Positions 11,320-21,960 are shown, counted from the stretch's first letter. The stretch is DNA of 64,000 nt from Notospermus geniculatus (GCA_002633025.1 NMRB01000101.1:418320-482319); one strand, 5' to 3'. A program made the numbers and translations. Notes: a model not told the origin generated them from the sequence alone.

Positions 11320-11892
11320 TCATTTTCTCATACATCGACCCCTGTACCTGTGACTGAAATATCTATTCAACCGTCGTTTGACAAATTGTCCGGAAACCTC
11401 ATGTTGCATCCGAAAGTTTTTGTCTGCCTGTTCAAACCTCATTCGGGTGACCTTGCCGTTGTAAACACTCAACAGTTGATCGTAGTGTTGTCTCATCCGG
11501 AAGCCAACGATGACAAAAGCAACACACCTGCCATCGAGAAATTCCCGTATTTGCACGGAATCCACCACTTCACCGACGTCAGAAGACAAGAACGACGAGA
11601 CGTTATTCCGAAGATCACGGGGCGTCACATGGTTTGGTACGTTGTACACAATGAACTTCTGCATTGTCAATCCGATCTTTCCTTTTTGTTGATTTATCGG
11701 GGTATTTTCACCAGGTAATTGTGGTGTCGATGATCCAGGAGGCGATTGTTGTTGTTCTGTTGGTGGTGGTGGTGGTGGTGGTGGCGGTGGTGGTGGCGGT
11801 GGCGGTGGCTGTTCAGAAAGGAAACACTGTTCTTGGAAGTCCATCTTCGTCTCACCTCGTTGAGGTCTTTGGAAACTGTATTCGTCTCCCAA
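11320..11892 (-). CDS. RRM-like protein with polyproline N-terminus
   Basis: A 190-residue protein. After an acidic start it has a run of about 18 prolines, then a Gln/Ser/Pro linker, then from about residue 78 a domain with the RRM pattern: a first strand KFIVYNVP (RNP2-like), a helix, VDSVQIRE, a strand CVAFVIVGF at the RNP1 position, a second helix and a final strand. The C-terminus is basic (RRLNRY, HRYRGR). RRM domains usually bind RNA or single-stranded DNA. Aromatic residues at RNP1 are weak, so binding is uncertain. The 49149-49891 gene has the same layout of low-complexity N-terminus plus an RRM-like domain. A TATA box lies about 80 bases upstream. The polyproline tract comes from a GGT-rich plus-strand microsatellite and may vary in length. 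Confidence 0.7.
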   Translation of the reverse strand: MGDEYSFQRPQRGETKMDFQEQCFLSEQPPPPPPPPPPPPPPPPTEQQQSPPGSSTPQLPGENTPINQQKGKIGLTMQKFIVYNVPNHVTPRDLRNNVSSFLSSDVGEVVDSVQIREFLDGRCVAFVIVGFRMRQHYDQLLSVYNGKVTRMRFEQADKNFRMQHEVSGQFVKRRLNRYFSHRYRGRCMRK

Positions 11893-11963
11893 GAGGTAAA
11901 TATGAATATTCGTAGTGTTCTTCCCGCCCGGTTTCGTTACGAATGGCTTTGGTTACGAATTTA

Positions 11964-11997
11964 CATCCTTATATACGTGAAAAATCAGGATTCGTAA
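11964..11997 (-). promoter_or_regulatory. TATA box plus recurrent motif upstream of the RRM-like gene
   Basis: On the minus strand a TATATAAGG box (11967-11975) lies 75-83 bases upstream of the ATG at 11892. Immediately upstream of it is TACGAATCCTGATTTTTCAC (11978-11997). The same motif, with few changes, occurs upstream of the genes at 23.0, 31.3 and 55.6 kb. The leader between the TATA box and the ATG is also partly duplicated at 33.7 kb. Confidence 0.6.
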
Positions 11998-12489
11998 ACT
12001 GAAGTGAAAAATGAAAATTTTTAGCAGCAGATACAAATTTGAAAACGTATCTAAAACTGAGCATTGCGGAGAAAACTTACATGCTTCGGCTACATGATCA
12101 TGCAGAAAATGTCTCACTAAAATATTGTCGATTGGTTTATCTGTGCTGTTGAAATACTTTTGAAGAATTTTTTTTTTGGCAGGCCGATATTCTTGGGAAA
12201 TCCCTGTCCTGAGGAGAGAATTGACCGATATTTCCATTTATTTTTGTGGTGTGGCAGGAAAACCTTTCAGAGCTCGGCCTTCTGTGACGGCCCACTGAAT
12301 TCTAAAGGCTTTTTACTTGAGATTGGGAATTTTACCCCTCGTTTTCATGCAGCGAGTTTTCTTTCATCGGATTGTCCCAAAGACTCAGTGAAGACGACGA
12401 TATCATAGCTCACTGTGTATTTCTCAATGTGTACAAAGATGTCTGGACAAAGGCAGTCAGGGCAGTTGGTGGGAGGTTAGATAGGCCTA

Positions 12490-12740
12490 CACTGTTAGAA
12501 AAAACAGAGGATTTTACAGACAATTCCTGCAACAGAGTTTCAGGGCGTGATCTGTAAAATTACAGACTCAAATAACTGCTAACAGAGACTCGATTGGAGG
12601 CTGACCAAATTATATTTTCATACGTTCGCAGAAAGTATCATTCTGGACAGTTCAGTTGTAGGCCTATAAATTTACAGAAATTCCTGAAAATCTGCTGCAG
12701 GCAATTTCTGTAAAAAATATTACAAAAATGTCTAACAGTG
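12490..12740. mobile_element. MITE with CACTGTTAGA termini and TA duplication
   Basis: A 251-bp element bounded by CACTGTTAGA and TCTAACAGTG and flanked by TA on both sides, as for Tc1/mariner-type insertions. The interior is rich in TTTACAGA words. A second, left-truncated copy is at 21450-21717. No transposase is encoded. The rest of 11998-12791 holds no gene I can see. Confidence 0.85.
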
Positions 12741-12791
12741 TACCCGCAATGAACAAGACAGAAAAACATACGCAAAAGTGCCTCTCTCGGT

Positions 12792-13373
12792 TCAGTTAGA
12801 TGTCTTGTCCTTTCTCAGTCCTGTCGCTCTCCCATCTCCGTCACCGGAGGGAAATGCGTATTCCATCAGAAGAGGTAAAATCCACTTCTTGTACGCACGG
12901 ATCAACATCTCGCCGTGACACTGAGCACTTTCTTCACAAAAGCACAGTAACGTTTTGCCACTCAACTCGAACAGAGCGTCCATCTTCTGCGGGTCCGACT
13001 TCAAACGTATATAGTACCGCCGACAGACGTCTTCAACATCGTGACGGTCGTCCACGGGAAATGGATTGCGCCACACAGACTTGTTCAAATCGTACGGACC
13101 TTTGCGTATCTTCCTCCCGATGTACAACATATCGTCGGTCAAATGCAATTTCCCATTGCGCAGACAATCCTTGATGCACCGTCTCTTAGGAATGTTGTTC
13201 CTGGCAAACATGTCTTTCATCTGGTTCAGAGAAGGCCAGTTCTCTTGTACTAGCCGAAACAATTTGTCATCGGTCCTGGTTTCATATCTGTCATTGCCGT
13301 CTTCACTGTCGGCTCTACTCGACGCGATCGCCGACGACGTAGGCTTACTTGCTTGAAGATGATTCATTTTCAT
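12792..13373 (-). CDS. DUF4326 domain protein
   Basis: About 194 residues from the ATG at 13373 (or 13367). The open frame continues upstream to 13622, but that part looks non-coding. The N-terminal 60 residues are polar. From about residue 95 the sequence fits DUF4326: DMLYIGRKI, then SVWRNPF, then a helix with RRYYIRLK, then LSGKTLLCFCEESAQCHGEML. The paired cysteines and the CHGE are the conserved signature of this family, which is widespread in phages and large viruses and has no established function. It lies on the same strand as the RRM-like gene and polymerase, about 0.9 kb upstream of the former. No TATA box was recognised. Confidence 0.8.
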   Translation of the reverse strand: MKMNHLQASKPTSSAIASSRADSEDGNDRYETRTDDKLFRLVQENWPSLNQMKDMFARNNIPKRRCIKDCLRNGKLHLTDDMLYIGRKIRKGPYDLNKSVWRNPFPVDDRHDVEDVCRRYYIRLKSDPQKMDALFELSGKTLLCFCEESAQCHGEMLIRAYKKWILPLLMEYAFPSGDGDGRATGLRKDKTSN

Positions 13374-13721
13374 TGCCTCAAAATTTTTATTGTCGGAGGA
13401 AACTGGCGGCGACCCGACGAACACCAGCCTGGTTACAACTATAATCAGACTCTGACCAGCGGGAGATGGTAGATGGCACTCATGAAAAATCGATAACTCT
13501 CTGGTGATGAATGTGAAGTGTTCACCATGTACATGAACATTTGTACCCGAGTAAATTCCTCCCAAGTTGAACTCGTCAGAATGCGGGAATTTCTCAGACT
13601 CGGATAGCGCCGGACAGCACATACGTCAGGGCCTAGCTACAGACAGCCTGTTGCACGGAAGGAGCAATAGCCTAAATCCTTTCTTGAAAACGAGAGCCAC
13701 TATAATTCGGACATCGAGGTA

Positions 13722-14095
13722 AAATGAATCTCCAACTCTTGTCCCTAAAATGAGTTTCTTTTGCAACTCGAATAGACATAACTGGGTCTCCACTTGAGAT
13801 TACATTGTCTCCAACTGATTAAAAATGATTCTCAGCTGTTTCCACCGGATTATCTGTTGTCTCGAATCAAATAATAAGTGATATATAAAAAATACGTTTC
13901 ACACCCAGTGCCGGTTTCGAACCCAGGACCCTCTAATCGCAAGTCGGACACCAGAACCACCACACCACCGAGCTCCTCATATGAGCAGATTTTGGTTCCC
14001 CTCGGCTTGTTTCCTATTTTCTCTAGCTGATTCCCTGTCCCATCGACTGGAGAACTGAGAAAACTCAAAATGAGTAGACTTTGTCTCCACTTCAG
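13722..14095 (-). mobile_element. tRNA-derived SINE-like repeat, copy 2
   Basis: Direct-orientation copy of the repeat at 1268-1625. On the minus strand the A-box-like TGGTGTGGTGG and B-box GGTTCGAAACC are present. The two copies bracket the 2.9-13.6 kb gene block. Confidence 0.7.
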
Positions 14096-14389
14096 AATGA
14101 GACTCCCGTTGCAGTTATCTCCGGTCGATGCAATAGCCCTTTATGGGGCTCCAGCCGAAGAAAACTGGTACTCATGCTGTGTTCGAGTAGCAAAGAAATT
14201 CATTTTAGGGACAAAATAGTAGGCTGGAGACTAATTTTATTTCGAGTTGAGATCGATTTTTTTTCTATGCGTCGGAGTGTGTTGATTATTTGTATTGTTT
14301 GTGTTTTTCCCCTTTGAATTCTCTTTCTTACCCAAGTGGTGCTAACTTGTCAGTGTAAAAAATACATGCTCCCGCAATGTGCAAAAAGT
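14096..14389. other. Spacer with no recognised feature
   Basis: About 0.3 kb of AT-rich DNA between the SINE copy and the inverted minisatellite array. No gene seen. Confidence 0.5.
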
Positions 14390-15033
14390 ACCGTCTCTTG
14401 TGTAGAATATGCCATGGTCCCTAACTTTTGTAGGAAATACCATGGTCTCTCTGATTTGTGTAGATTACCATATGGCGCTGCAACACGTCGAAAAATACCA
14501 TGGTGTCTGACTTGTGTAGATTATGCCATGGTCTTGCAACGTGTCGAAATACCATGGTCCCCGACTTGTGTAGATTATACCATGGTCTTGGTCTTGCAAC
14601 ATGTAGGAAATGCCGTTGGTCCTTGACTTGCGTAGAAAAGGCCATGGTCCTGTGTCGAAAATGCCATTGGTCCTTGACTTGCGTAGAAAATGCCATGGTC
14701 CTGTGCCGAAAATGCCATTGGTCCTTGACTTGTGTAGAAAATGCCATGGTCCTGTGTCGAAAATGCCGTTGGTCCTTGACTTGCCTAGAAAATGTCATGG
14801 TCCGCTGTCGAAAATGCCATTGGTCTCTGACTTATGTAGAAAATGCCATGGTCCTGTGTCGAAAATGCCGTTGGTCCTTGACTTGCGTAGAAAATATCAT
14901 GGTCCTGTGTCGAAAATGACATTGGTCCTTGACTTGTGTAGAAAATGACATTGGTCCTTGTGTCGAAAATGCCATTAGTCCCTGACTTGTGTAGAAAGTG
15001 CCATGGTCCTAGTGTCGAAAATGCCGTTGGTCC
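14390..15033. repeat. 52-bp minisatellite array, copy 2, inverted
   Basis: Reverse-complement version of the array at 1-440 (unit words TGCCATGGTCCTGTGTCG and CCTTGACTTG.GTAGAAAA), with 11-12 units that become less regular towards the left end. It stops abruptly at a single N (15034), beyond which a different repeat begins. The long frames in both directions across this array are artefacts of the period. Confidence 0.93.
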
Positions 15034-15780
15034 NAGATCAAGCCAGAACGGCAGATACTCGGCACACGTGAATACAATGGCGCCATCTACCACTAACAAT
15101 GTGGCCAGATTGAGAACTGCGCATACACTACGAATGTACAGTCATAGCATTTACGAGAAATACACTACAGATGTACACTTATACCATTACGAGATATGGC
15201 CGAAGACCTTCGTGTACAAAAGTCTTCGGCCATATCTCGTAATGGTATAAGTGTACATCTGTAATGTATTTGGCCAAAAATGAGCCATCATTTCTGCAAT
15301 GCATTTACCATTTGCTGAGAATTTTCTGACGTTCTCATAAAGCTAACAATACTTCACTGTGTCGAGTACCCTTTCGCTTGAAGGTTGATGACCGTCAATT
15401 TCGCCCTTTTCCAAAACGCACGCCTCCTTGACCCTTTTTGGAAATAACTGGGTCGACCCCTCTACCCTTGTCGCTTTTGTGACATGCAGCGCCACCTACG
15501 CTCTCTCGCTGGTCAGATTTGGAACTACGATACGATCACTGCCCTTATCAATTTTGTGACATGCAGCGCCACCTACGCTCTCTCGCTGGCCAGAATTGGA
15601 ACTAATCACTACACGATTCGTTCCAGTTTCATGCTTGATTTTCCGTCTCACTGGTGTCGGACGGCACATTATGTCTAACGCGGCCCAACAAGTTCATCCC
15701 GTCCACATCACAACCAACCGCACTGAAAAACAAACCTTTTGGCCCGTCAGACGAACTTTCGTTCGTTTTCTTATCCCCAA
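15034..15780 (+). repeat. Fold-back repeat element, copy A
   Basis: Dispersed repeat containing a long palindrome at about 15168-15262: arms of about 40 bases with GAGATATGGCCGAAGAC and its complement around a short loop. To the right is a roughly 75-bp tandem duplication holding GCGCCACCTACGCTCTCTCG, and an edge rich in GTTCGT/ACGAAC words. It matches 16431-16960 directly and 38701-39640 in reverse. No transposase is present; it is likely a non-autonomous host element. The left edge falls on an N, so this copy may be cut by an assembly join. Confidence 0.85.
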
Positions 15781-16430
15781 CCTGAGTATATAAATTGTCA
15801 AAGCGACCGGTCCACCGACCTTCGTCATTTTGACCAGCATGAACGAGGGTTCGTCAATTTGACAAGTCCAGTTCGTCATTTTGACCAAACCCTGTTTATG
15901 TCCGTTTGCTGTTATTTTTGACGAACCCTTGTACATGTTCGCCCAAGAATTCGTCAAAATGTTTGAGTGTGCTACATACAGACCCTAGGCGACTCTGGGC
16001 AAATGCCGACATCCGTCATTCACTAACGCAACCGGGCAGTCTTTTAGGCCGGCGTATCCCGATGCAGTGACTATTTTTCTCTGTCGGCGGCAGTCTTTAG
16101 GCCAAAGGTGTGACGTGGGGGGAAAAGCACGAACAATAAAGATGTCGACGGGACGAATTTGTCGGCCGGCGCTGACGTGACTGCTGGGTAAAGTTGGAAG
16201 ATCTGCCCGACAGCCGCCAATGATGCGGCGAGACGGCACGACATGCCGTTACAAGTCATCCTGAAACTGTACAACATTCGTCAAAATGACAAGTCCGGTT
16301 CGTCAATAGATTTGAAACAGCGGTGGATTTGAAACAGCGGTTTGTTGTCAGGATACTTTGGCCTAAACATGCTGAAGACTGAAGTGTCGGTGTTGAACCA
16401 TACCTGCGGCACTTCCCGACGGTCGTCAGC
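15781..16430. other. Non-coding, related to fold-back repeat flanks
   Basis: No gene recognised. Repeated phrases such as GTTCGTCAATTTGACAAGTCC and GTTCGTCATTTTGACC suggest a TIR-like internal structure around 15820-16310. The right part (16360-16430) matches the outer flank of copy C, so the full repeat is probably longer than copies A and B suggest. Confidence 0.5.
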
Positions 16431-16960
16431 AGATCAAGCCAGAACGGCAGATACTCGGCACACGTGAATACAATGGCGCCATCTACCACTAACAATGTGG
16501 CCAGATTGAGAACTGCGCATACACTACGAATGTACAGTCATAGCATTTACGAGAAATACACTACAGATGTACACTTATACCATTACGAGATATGGCCGAA
16601 GACCTTCGTGTACAAAAGTCTTCGGCCATATCTCGTAATGGTATAAGTGTACATCTGTAATGTATTTGGCCAAAAATGAGCCATCATTTCTGCAATGCAT
16701 TTACCATTTGCTGAGAATTTTCTGACGTTCTCATAAAGCTAACAATACTTCACTGTGTCGAGTACCCTTTCGCTTGAAGGTTGATGACCGTCAATTTCGC
16801 CCTTTTCCAAAACGCACGCCTCCTTGACCCTTTTTGGAAATAACTGGGTCGACCCCACTACCCTTATCGCTTTTGTGACATGCAGCGCCACCTACGCTCT
16901 CTCGCTGGTCAGAATTGGAACTAATCACTGCATGATTCGACCCACTTTCATGTTTCCGGA
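16431..16960 (+). repeat. Fold-back repeat element, copy B
   Basis: Nearly identical to copy A across the palindrome (about 16566-16660) and the GTCGACCC region, but without the 75-bp internal duplication. Beyond about 16945 the sequence diverges from copies A and C. Confidence 0.85.
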
Positions 16961-18761
16961 TACTTTTCTCTGGCATCGCCAAACCAGTCTCTGTTTTCTT
17001 ATTTGTGGGCTAAAATGAGCATTTTCTATGTACCCCTCTGTCTGCTGAGGTTCCGTATCAAGATTCATCCCGACACTTGACGACAACATTCGAAACACAT
17101 GTTGTAGTAGGAATCATCACAGAGTCATGTCACAGAGTCATGGCACATTTTATGCATCACATATGTATGTCTAAAGCCGGCCAACAAAATAATTCATTCC
17201 GTCGACATCAGAACCAACCATTCTGTAATTTCATGCTTGATTTTTCGCTTCCTGATACTTTTCTCTGCCCGGTGTTTTGAGTGATGCTGTCCGCATTTGC
17301 CCAATGTCACCAAGGCTCTGTATGTAGCACTGAGATAGATTTGAAATAGCAGACACAAATCGGCTTCAGGATAGGTACTTCTTGTAGGCCTAAGACAAAT
17401 CCAAGTGAGAAATTTGAGCGTAAGAATGTCCGTGTGTTGTTGAATGATCGATGCTTGCCGCTGCACTAGAGACTTCACGGCAATACTTGTTGGCTGACAA
17501 AACCAAGTGAGGAACTTGTGCGTGTAGAGCGCCATGTTGAATTGTTTGTGAAATGCGTTTGTTTTGTCGGTTGTGTATTTGGTTTGTTGGTTGGGGTTGT
17601 GAGGTTTGTTTGGCATAGTCTTGTGGCGTTTTCGACGAGCCATTCAACTGTGCGCTTGAATCGGGCCGGTCGCATCTCGGACATGGTCAACTGGCAATTG
17701 GCCTGACTGGCCAAAGCGTGCCGCCACCGCTTGGCAAGCCACTAAAACGCCGTCAAAATCACTGTCAAGCCACCGGAAATAGGGCCCCCTGTTCATACAC
17801 ACCCCCCCCTAAACACAAGCAACCAACAACAACACAAATCGTCACCAACACATATCAACTACTTTGTCAAAAACACCCAAGTGAGGTGACAATGTCGCCA
17901 GAAAAAAGACAAGAGCCCTCCCTCTAGCGGCAGACAGTGAAACTATAGTTTCAGACAGACAGAGATAAGAAAGAATAATTAGGTCAACCTGTCACATCAA
18001 TCATCCGGACCCAGACGTACAGGTGGCGCCACCACCACAACGGCAAAAATGTAAACTACACTTTTACTTGTTTTGCCCGGCGGCATATTGTTGGTAGTGA
18101 TTAATTTTCACGGCAAAGTCCGTATGTCCGCTGCTAGTGTTTTCTCCTTTTTCCCGGACGTGACCCGCACACCTTCAACACTGAGCAGCAAGGTGGACTA
18201 CTAGGAAGCGACGGGAAAAGCGAGAGTCGTCAAACAACGCTCTACATGTATATACTTTATCCTCACCTCTAAGAGGTCAGTCATTAAGGTGCACAAACTG
18301 ACACCGCCTCCTAGGCAAGTCCACACTGCTGGGTCATTGCGAGTACAATACTCCAACAAACTTCCTCGTTCTGATTGCTCAAACAATTTAAGAACGAAGC
18401 ACCCGCCGGTGCCAATTTTATGGAACGAAACAAAGGCCTAGTCGTGCATGAGTTCTCTGGACTGACCTCTTATAGAGGCGAGGATAAAGTATATTCGTAC
18501 ATACTGGATTGTCCCGCCAATGCGTCGTACAGTTCACTATCCTATAATTATCATATTGCTGAGGTGGCAGCAAGGGCCTATTTTCCACACCTGCCATGTC
18601 CATGCTCTTCTTATTCATGAATACTGTTTTGATCAGTTTCGCAACCCGCGTCAACTTGGCCACGAATGCAGCGGCCTGAGAAAATACGTAACAAAGGAGG
18701 ATTCGTTGGTGGTGATGAAACCGCGGTATCGGGGGGGGGGGGGCGGTNGGCGGTACTATCC
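16961..18761. other. Non-coding stretch upstream of the 18.9-kb gene
   Basis: About 1.8 kb without a convincing gene. Short open frames exist but show no domain or consistent composition. A segment near 18200-18290 and another near 18465-18540 share TATACTTTATCCTC-type words in opposite orientation, suggesting a decayed inverted repeat. A run of about 13 G with a single N at 18748 lies just before the TATA box of the next gene. Confidence 0.5.
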
Positions 18762-18778
18762 AGTATATATTTATATAG
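18762..18778 (+). promoter_or_regulatory. Probable TATA element of the 18.9-kb gene
   Basis: AGTATATATTTATATAG lies about 135 bases upstream of the ATG at 18908. Between them is AATCGTATCTATC. A CGTATCT word also recurs near 12035, 31555 and 53890. Confidence 0.45.
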
Positions 18779-18907
18779 TCCAATATGTGGCGACAAATTC
18801 AAAATCGTATCTATCACTAGGCTTACGCGTGCAGGTACAACTAGGTCTGTGCGATATACTCTGTGACCACATTGCTCTGCTATCTCTCTCTCTCTCTCGC
18901 GGACAAA

Positions 18908-20023
18908 ATGAGACACAGACCCAATATTCTGAAGAGGACGGCGCGGCCGTCTTCACCAGCGTTTCCCGTACCGAAGTGCACGTCGCGTAAAGCGACCGAG
19001 AATCCGCATGATCCGGTGATCACACCATACTACCTGTTTTGTTCGGACGAACTAATTCCGATAGAGAACGACGATTTACCGATGCCGCCGTCTTCACGGC
19101 GATCTTTGCCGAACCCTGAAGGTAAAACCCTGGAGTGGCCCGAACCTGCGAATGCGCCATCTGTTGTTGGAGATCCGCCGCCGAGTGTAATCGCTTCGAT
19201 AGCAGAGAGGAGAAACGCACCCCTGCCCGCACCCCTGTCCGCGGCTGCGGTCATCACGGGCGAAGACTACGAGCAGTTCCAGGCGAAGGTGACCCGCGAC
19301 GAATTAGTGAACGGGTGTCCAAAATGTCACGCCTACAAGATATGCAAACAGTGTCAGAAGAACGTCAGACTCGGTGCGCTTGCACACTTCATTCAATCTC
19401 GGCCTCGAAGCGAATGGACGAGCGTCGTGTACGTCATCCCGGCCGTCCTATTCAAGTTCCTCGGAGGCAACCTGAAGGACGGATACGGATACCTGACGTT
19501 GGTGACGTACGCAAAAACCGAACTGCAGAACCGCAAAGTGAAGATCATCAGCGACCAGGTCGTCCACAGGCTTTTCTTCACCACCGGATGTACCGCACAG
19601 GGTGGACGTCGCCTCACGATGGATCCCTATTATCTATTCTGGCACTTCGAACACACCGACGTCGGACTGGCGGACTTCGGTTTGACGATGGAGGTCAGAA
19701 ACGAGGGCGTGTCTCCCATTTGTCGTCGTCGAGAGACGGACGGGGGATCAGGCGAACAACAACACTGTTCATTGTTCTGTGACGAGGAGTTTGAAATTCC
19801 AGACGTGTCAAACACGACCGACTGCAATGGCGTTCGGACGATTGTGAACACGTCCGCCGGCGTCACTCGGTGTTTCATCACGTCACGTGATAAGATCCTG
19901 GCACAGACAAACATTGCCGAGGACTTGGAGGCGTACACCGAGATCGCAATGATTGAACAAGGAGCGGAGTGTTCTGACCCTTTGAAATTTTGTAATATCC
20001 GTGTACATTTTTCGAACAGATAA
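18908..20023 (+). CDS. Unrecognised protein with a four-cysteine zinc-like motif
   Basis: 371 residues from the ATG at 18908; an upstream in-frame ATG at 18863 would add 15 hydrophobic residues translated from a CT-repeat and is less likely. The N-terminal 110 residues are Pro/Ser/Arg-rich. Around residues 133-152 is CPKCHAYKICKQC, which could bind one zinc. The middle (about 165-260) is hydrophobic and well ordered in appearance, with repeated Tyr/Phe (DPYYLFWHFEHTD). The C-terminal part has scattered cysteines. I do not recognise a family. Base composition is higher in G+C than its surroundings, as for the polymerase. It is the first gene of the right-hand block and stands alone on the plus strand. 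Confidence 0.8.
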   Translation: MRHRPNILKRTARPSSPAFPVPKCTSRKATENPHDPVITPYYLFCSDELIPIENDDLPMPPSSRRSLPNPEGKTLEWPEPANAPSVVGDPPPSVIASIAERRNAPLPAPLSAAAVITGEDYEQFQAKVTRDELVNGCPKCHAYKICKQCQKNVRLGALAHFIQSRPRSEWTSVVYVIPAVLFKFLGGNLKDGYGYLTLVTYAKTELQNRKVKIISDQVVHRLFFTTGCTAQGGRRLTMDPYYLFWHFEHTDVGLADFGLTMEVRNEGVSPICRRRETDGGSGEQQHCSLFCDEEFEIPDVSNTTDCNGVRTIVNTSAGVTRCFITSRDKILAQTNIAEDLEAYTEIAMIEQGAECSDPLKFCNIRVHFSNR

Positions 20024-20757
20024 ATTTGAGCTGGCTTGAAGGTGAAAAATCAAAAAGTCCACTTCTGCGCCCGTAAAGGCCTGTACACACACCATCAACC
20101 TTTGCAAAAAAAACCCCACTTCAAACACATCCAACTGCAACAATTCCGAAACATCACCATGCATTAATTGTTTTCGCGCGTTTGTTGCATGCACGGTGTG
20201 GTGCGTGGAGGGACTGTCTCTCCGCGCAACATTTGCAAAACAAATCGAAAACGTGTTTACAACATGTTGTGTGACTAAATGTTGCACGCGCGGTGTGGAC
20301 AACCCCAAAACTCAAGCTGCAACATTCCGAAAACAGCAGTTTTCGAAACGTTCCGTTGCAGAAATGTTTTGGGAAATTATGTTGCAGATGGTGTGCGGTA
20401 CATCAACACTAGCCTACAGAAGGCCTAATAGTCGTGCATGCAGACTTCGAACTTGCAGGGATGATAGCCTACATGTACATCACACATACGTACGGTACAG
20501 ATGTGGAGGAGACATCACTTTTGGGTAGCCTACTAACTGGAATAATTTTACGATGACAATCATGTATGTTGTATTTTGTCACCTTTTCATTGATTGATTG
20601 ACTCACTGACTACATAGTTCACTGCCGCGGGAGTCAATAGTATATAAAGGCTCCCGTTCCATAGAGTCCACATTTTCACGGTTTCTGCAAGGTTCACGGG
20701 CGCGTGCCAATTGACATGTTTCACGGGTGAACCCAAGAATCTGGGCATTTAATGTAT
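20024..20757. other. Non-coding with an isolated TATA box
   Basis: Contains several diverged GCAACATT/AATGTTGC words (20110-20400) that look like a decayed inverted repeat. At 20639-20649 a plus-strand GTATATAAAGG preceded by a GC-rich patch looks like a core promoter. It points towards the 3' end of the convergent 20.8-kb gene, so its transcript is unknown. No gene seen. Confidence 0.45.
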
Positions 20758-21432
20758 TTACAAGGTTTTCATCATATACCAGGAGTGATTCTCCTCAAAG
20801 TAAGCAGTCCTGCAAGACTGTAGTATAAACCAAAGGCCATCACCTTGAATCAGGGTGATGTGATAGCCATCTCTCTCGACCCGACGGACTAAACTCTCAT
20901 CAAATGTTTCTTTGTAACGAGTTACAACAACAGGGACAACAATGATTCCCGCACACTCTGACAACTCAATCTGATAGTTTTTGGCAAAATCAAAGGTCCT
21001 TTGAATGCTGTCGGGTGGGCAGTCCACCACGCAGGCAGACAGATTTTCCTGTGGTAATTCCCAACACACACCTGCTGCCAGTGATGCAAAGTTCGGACGG
21101 AAGGTCTTGAGATGACGTAGACATCGAAGAGGCGTCATGGTTGTCACTCTCGGCATTTTCCATATTTCATCCATTGTGAAAGGGCCGTAATCTTCAGAGT
21201 CGTCGGGTAACGATTTGTTCAGAATGTACAGCGATTTGTCTGCATACCAATTGCCTGGTGATATCAACGTGCCGTGATGATATAACGAGAGAACCTCACT
21301 GTATCTGTTTGGCCCACAAACGTAGACGCCATCCACCTTCACGTTCCCCTCGGGTCGAAAGGCTTGGAAAAGGGCGTGATTCAGCGTGGCTCTGACCGAA
21401 CAGGGTAACGATGTGTATGCTTTCACTTCCAT
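20758..21432 (-). CDS. Unknown protein, paralogue of the 22-kb protein
   Basis: 224 residues with a plain ATG start at 21432. The fold is unknown. Two blocks match the neighbouring 21961-23013 gene: KSLYILNKSL against VLYVLNNSM, and FDFAKN..IELSECAGIIVVPVVVTRYKETFDESL against LDFVKR..EAWSKCKGLVAVPITIYRYGKVPEEL. This indicates a shared C-terminal domain of alternating helix and strand. The nearby gene at 27928-28318 may be a third member. The two clear paralogues are tandem on the minus strand, about 0.5 kb apart. A MITE fragment begins about 18 bases upstream of the ATG and probably replaced the native promoter. Confidence 0.78.
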   Translation of the reverse strand: MEVKAYTSLPCSVRATLNHALFQAFRPEGNVKVDGVYVCGPNRYSEVLSLYHHGTLISPGNWYADKSLYILNKSLPDDSEDYGPFTMDEIWKMPRVTTMTPLRCLRHLKTFRPNFASLAAGVCWELPQENLSACVVDCPPDSIQRTFDFAKNYQIELSECAGIIVVPVVVTRYKETFDESLVRRVERDGYHITLIQGDGLWFILQSCRTAYFEENHSWYMMKTL

Positions 21433-21449
21433 TGCTGAAATGAAATATC

Positions 21450-21717
21450 CGTTATTTTACAGAAAATCTGTGCAGCAGAGTCCCCAGTACTGGATCTGTA
21501 AAATTACAGACTTAAAAACAGAGATTTGACTGGAGGCTGACCAAATTATATTTTCATACTGCTCTCAGAAGGCATCATAATGGGATGTCCAATGGAGTCC
21601 AACTAATACAGGAAAACATGAATCATACCATATGTAAATTTACAGAAAGTGCTGGGGACTCTGCTTCAGGCAATTTCTGTAAAATTACTGTTGTAAAATT
21701 AATAATTTCTAACAGTG
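21450..21717. mobile_element. MITE (CACTGTTAGA family), left end missing
   Basis: Second copy of the element at 12490-12740. The right end TCTAACAGTG followed by TA is intact (21708-21719), while the left terminus has diverged or been deleted near the start codon of the 20.8-kb gene. Confidence 0.8.
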
Positions 21718-21960
21718 TAGGATATCTGCGGGGATCTTGGCTAGTTCTCTGATCAACACCTCGTCCGCTGGTTCAGTTTCCGACTTCAGTACCGGTATGT
21801 CAAAGCCAGCCTGAAGGTTTTGGGTGAATTCAGATACTGAATTCCCTCTGTTCTAATATTAATTCGCACCACTGTACAAGGATGGCGCCACCTCACCAAT
21901 CTCGCTGGCCGAAAATGGAATGAACAGTTTTCGAGAAAAAACAAAATTCATGGGGTGATT

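Noticed and set aside
11664-11997. Plus-strand frames rich in Val/Trp/Gly
   Set aside because: Antisense of the polyproline tract of the RRM-like gene; GGT microsatellite translation.
14421-14948. Several overlapping open frames of 96-139 codons on both strands
   Set aside because: They are translations of the 52-bp minisatellite, open in many frames because the unit lacks stops; composition repeats every unit.
19135-19782. 215-codon plus-strand frame
   Set aside because: Lies in an alternative frame of the 18.9-kb gene; Arg-rich shadow of a GC-rich coding region.
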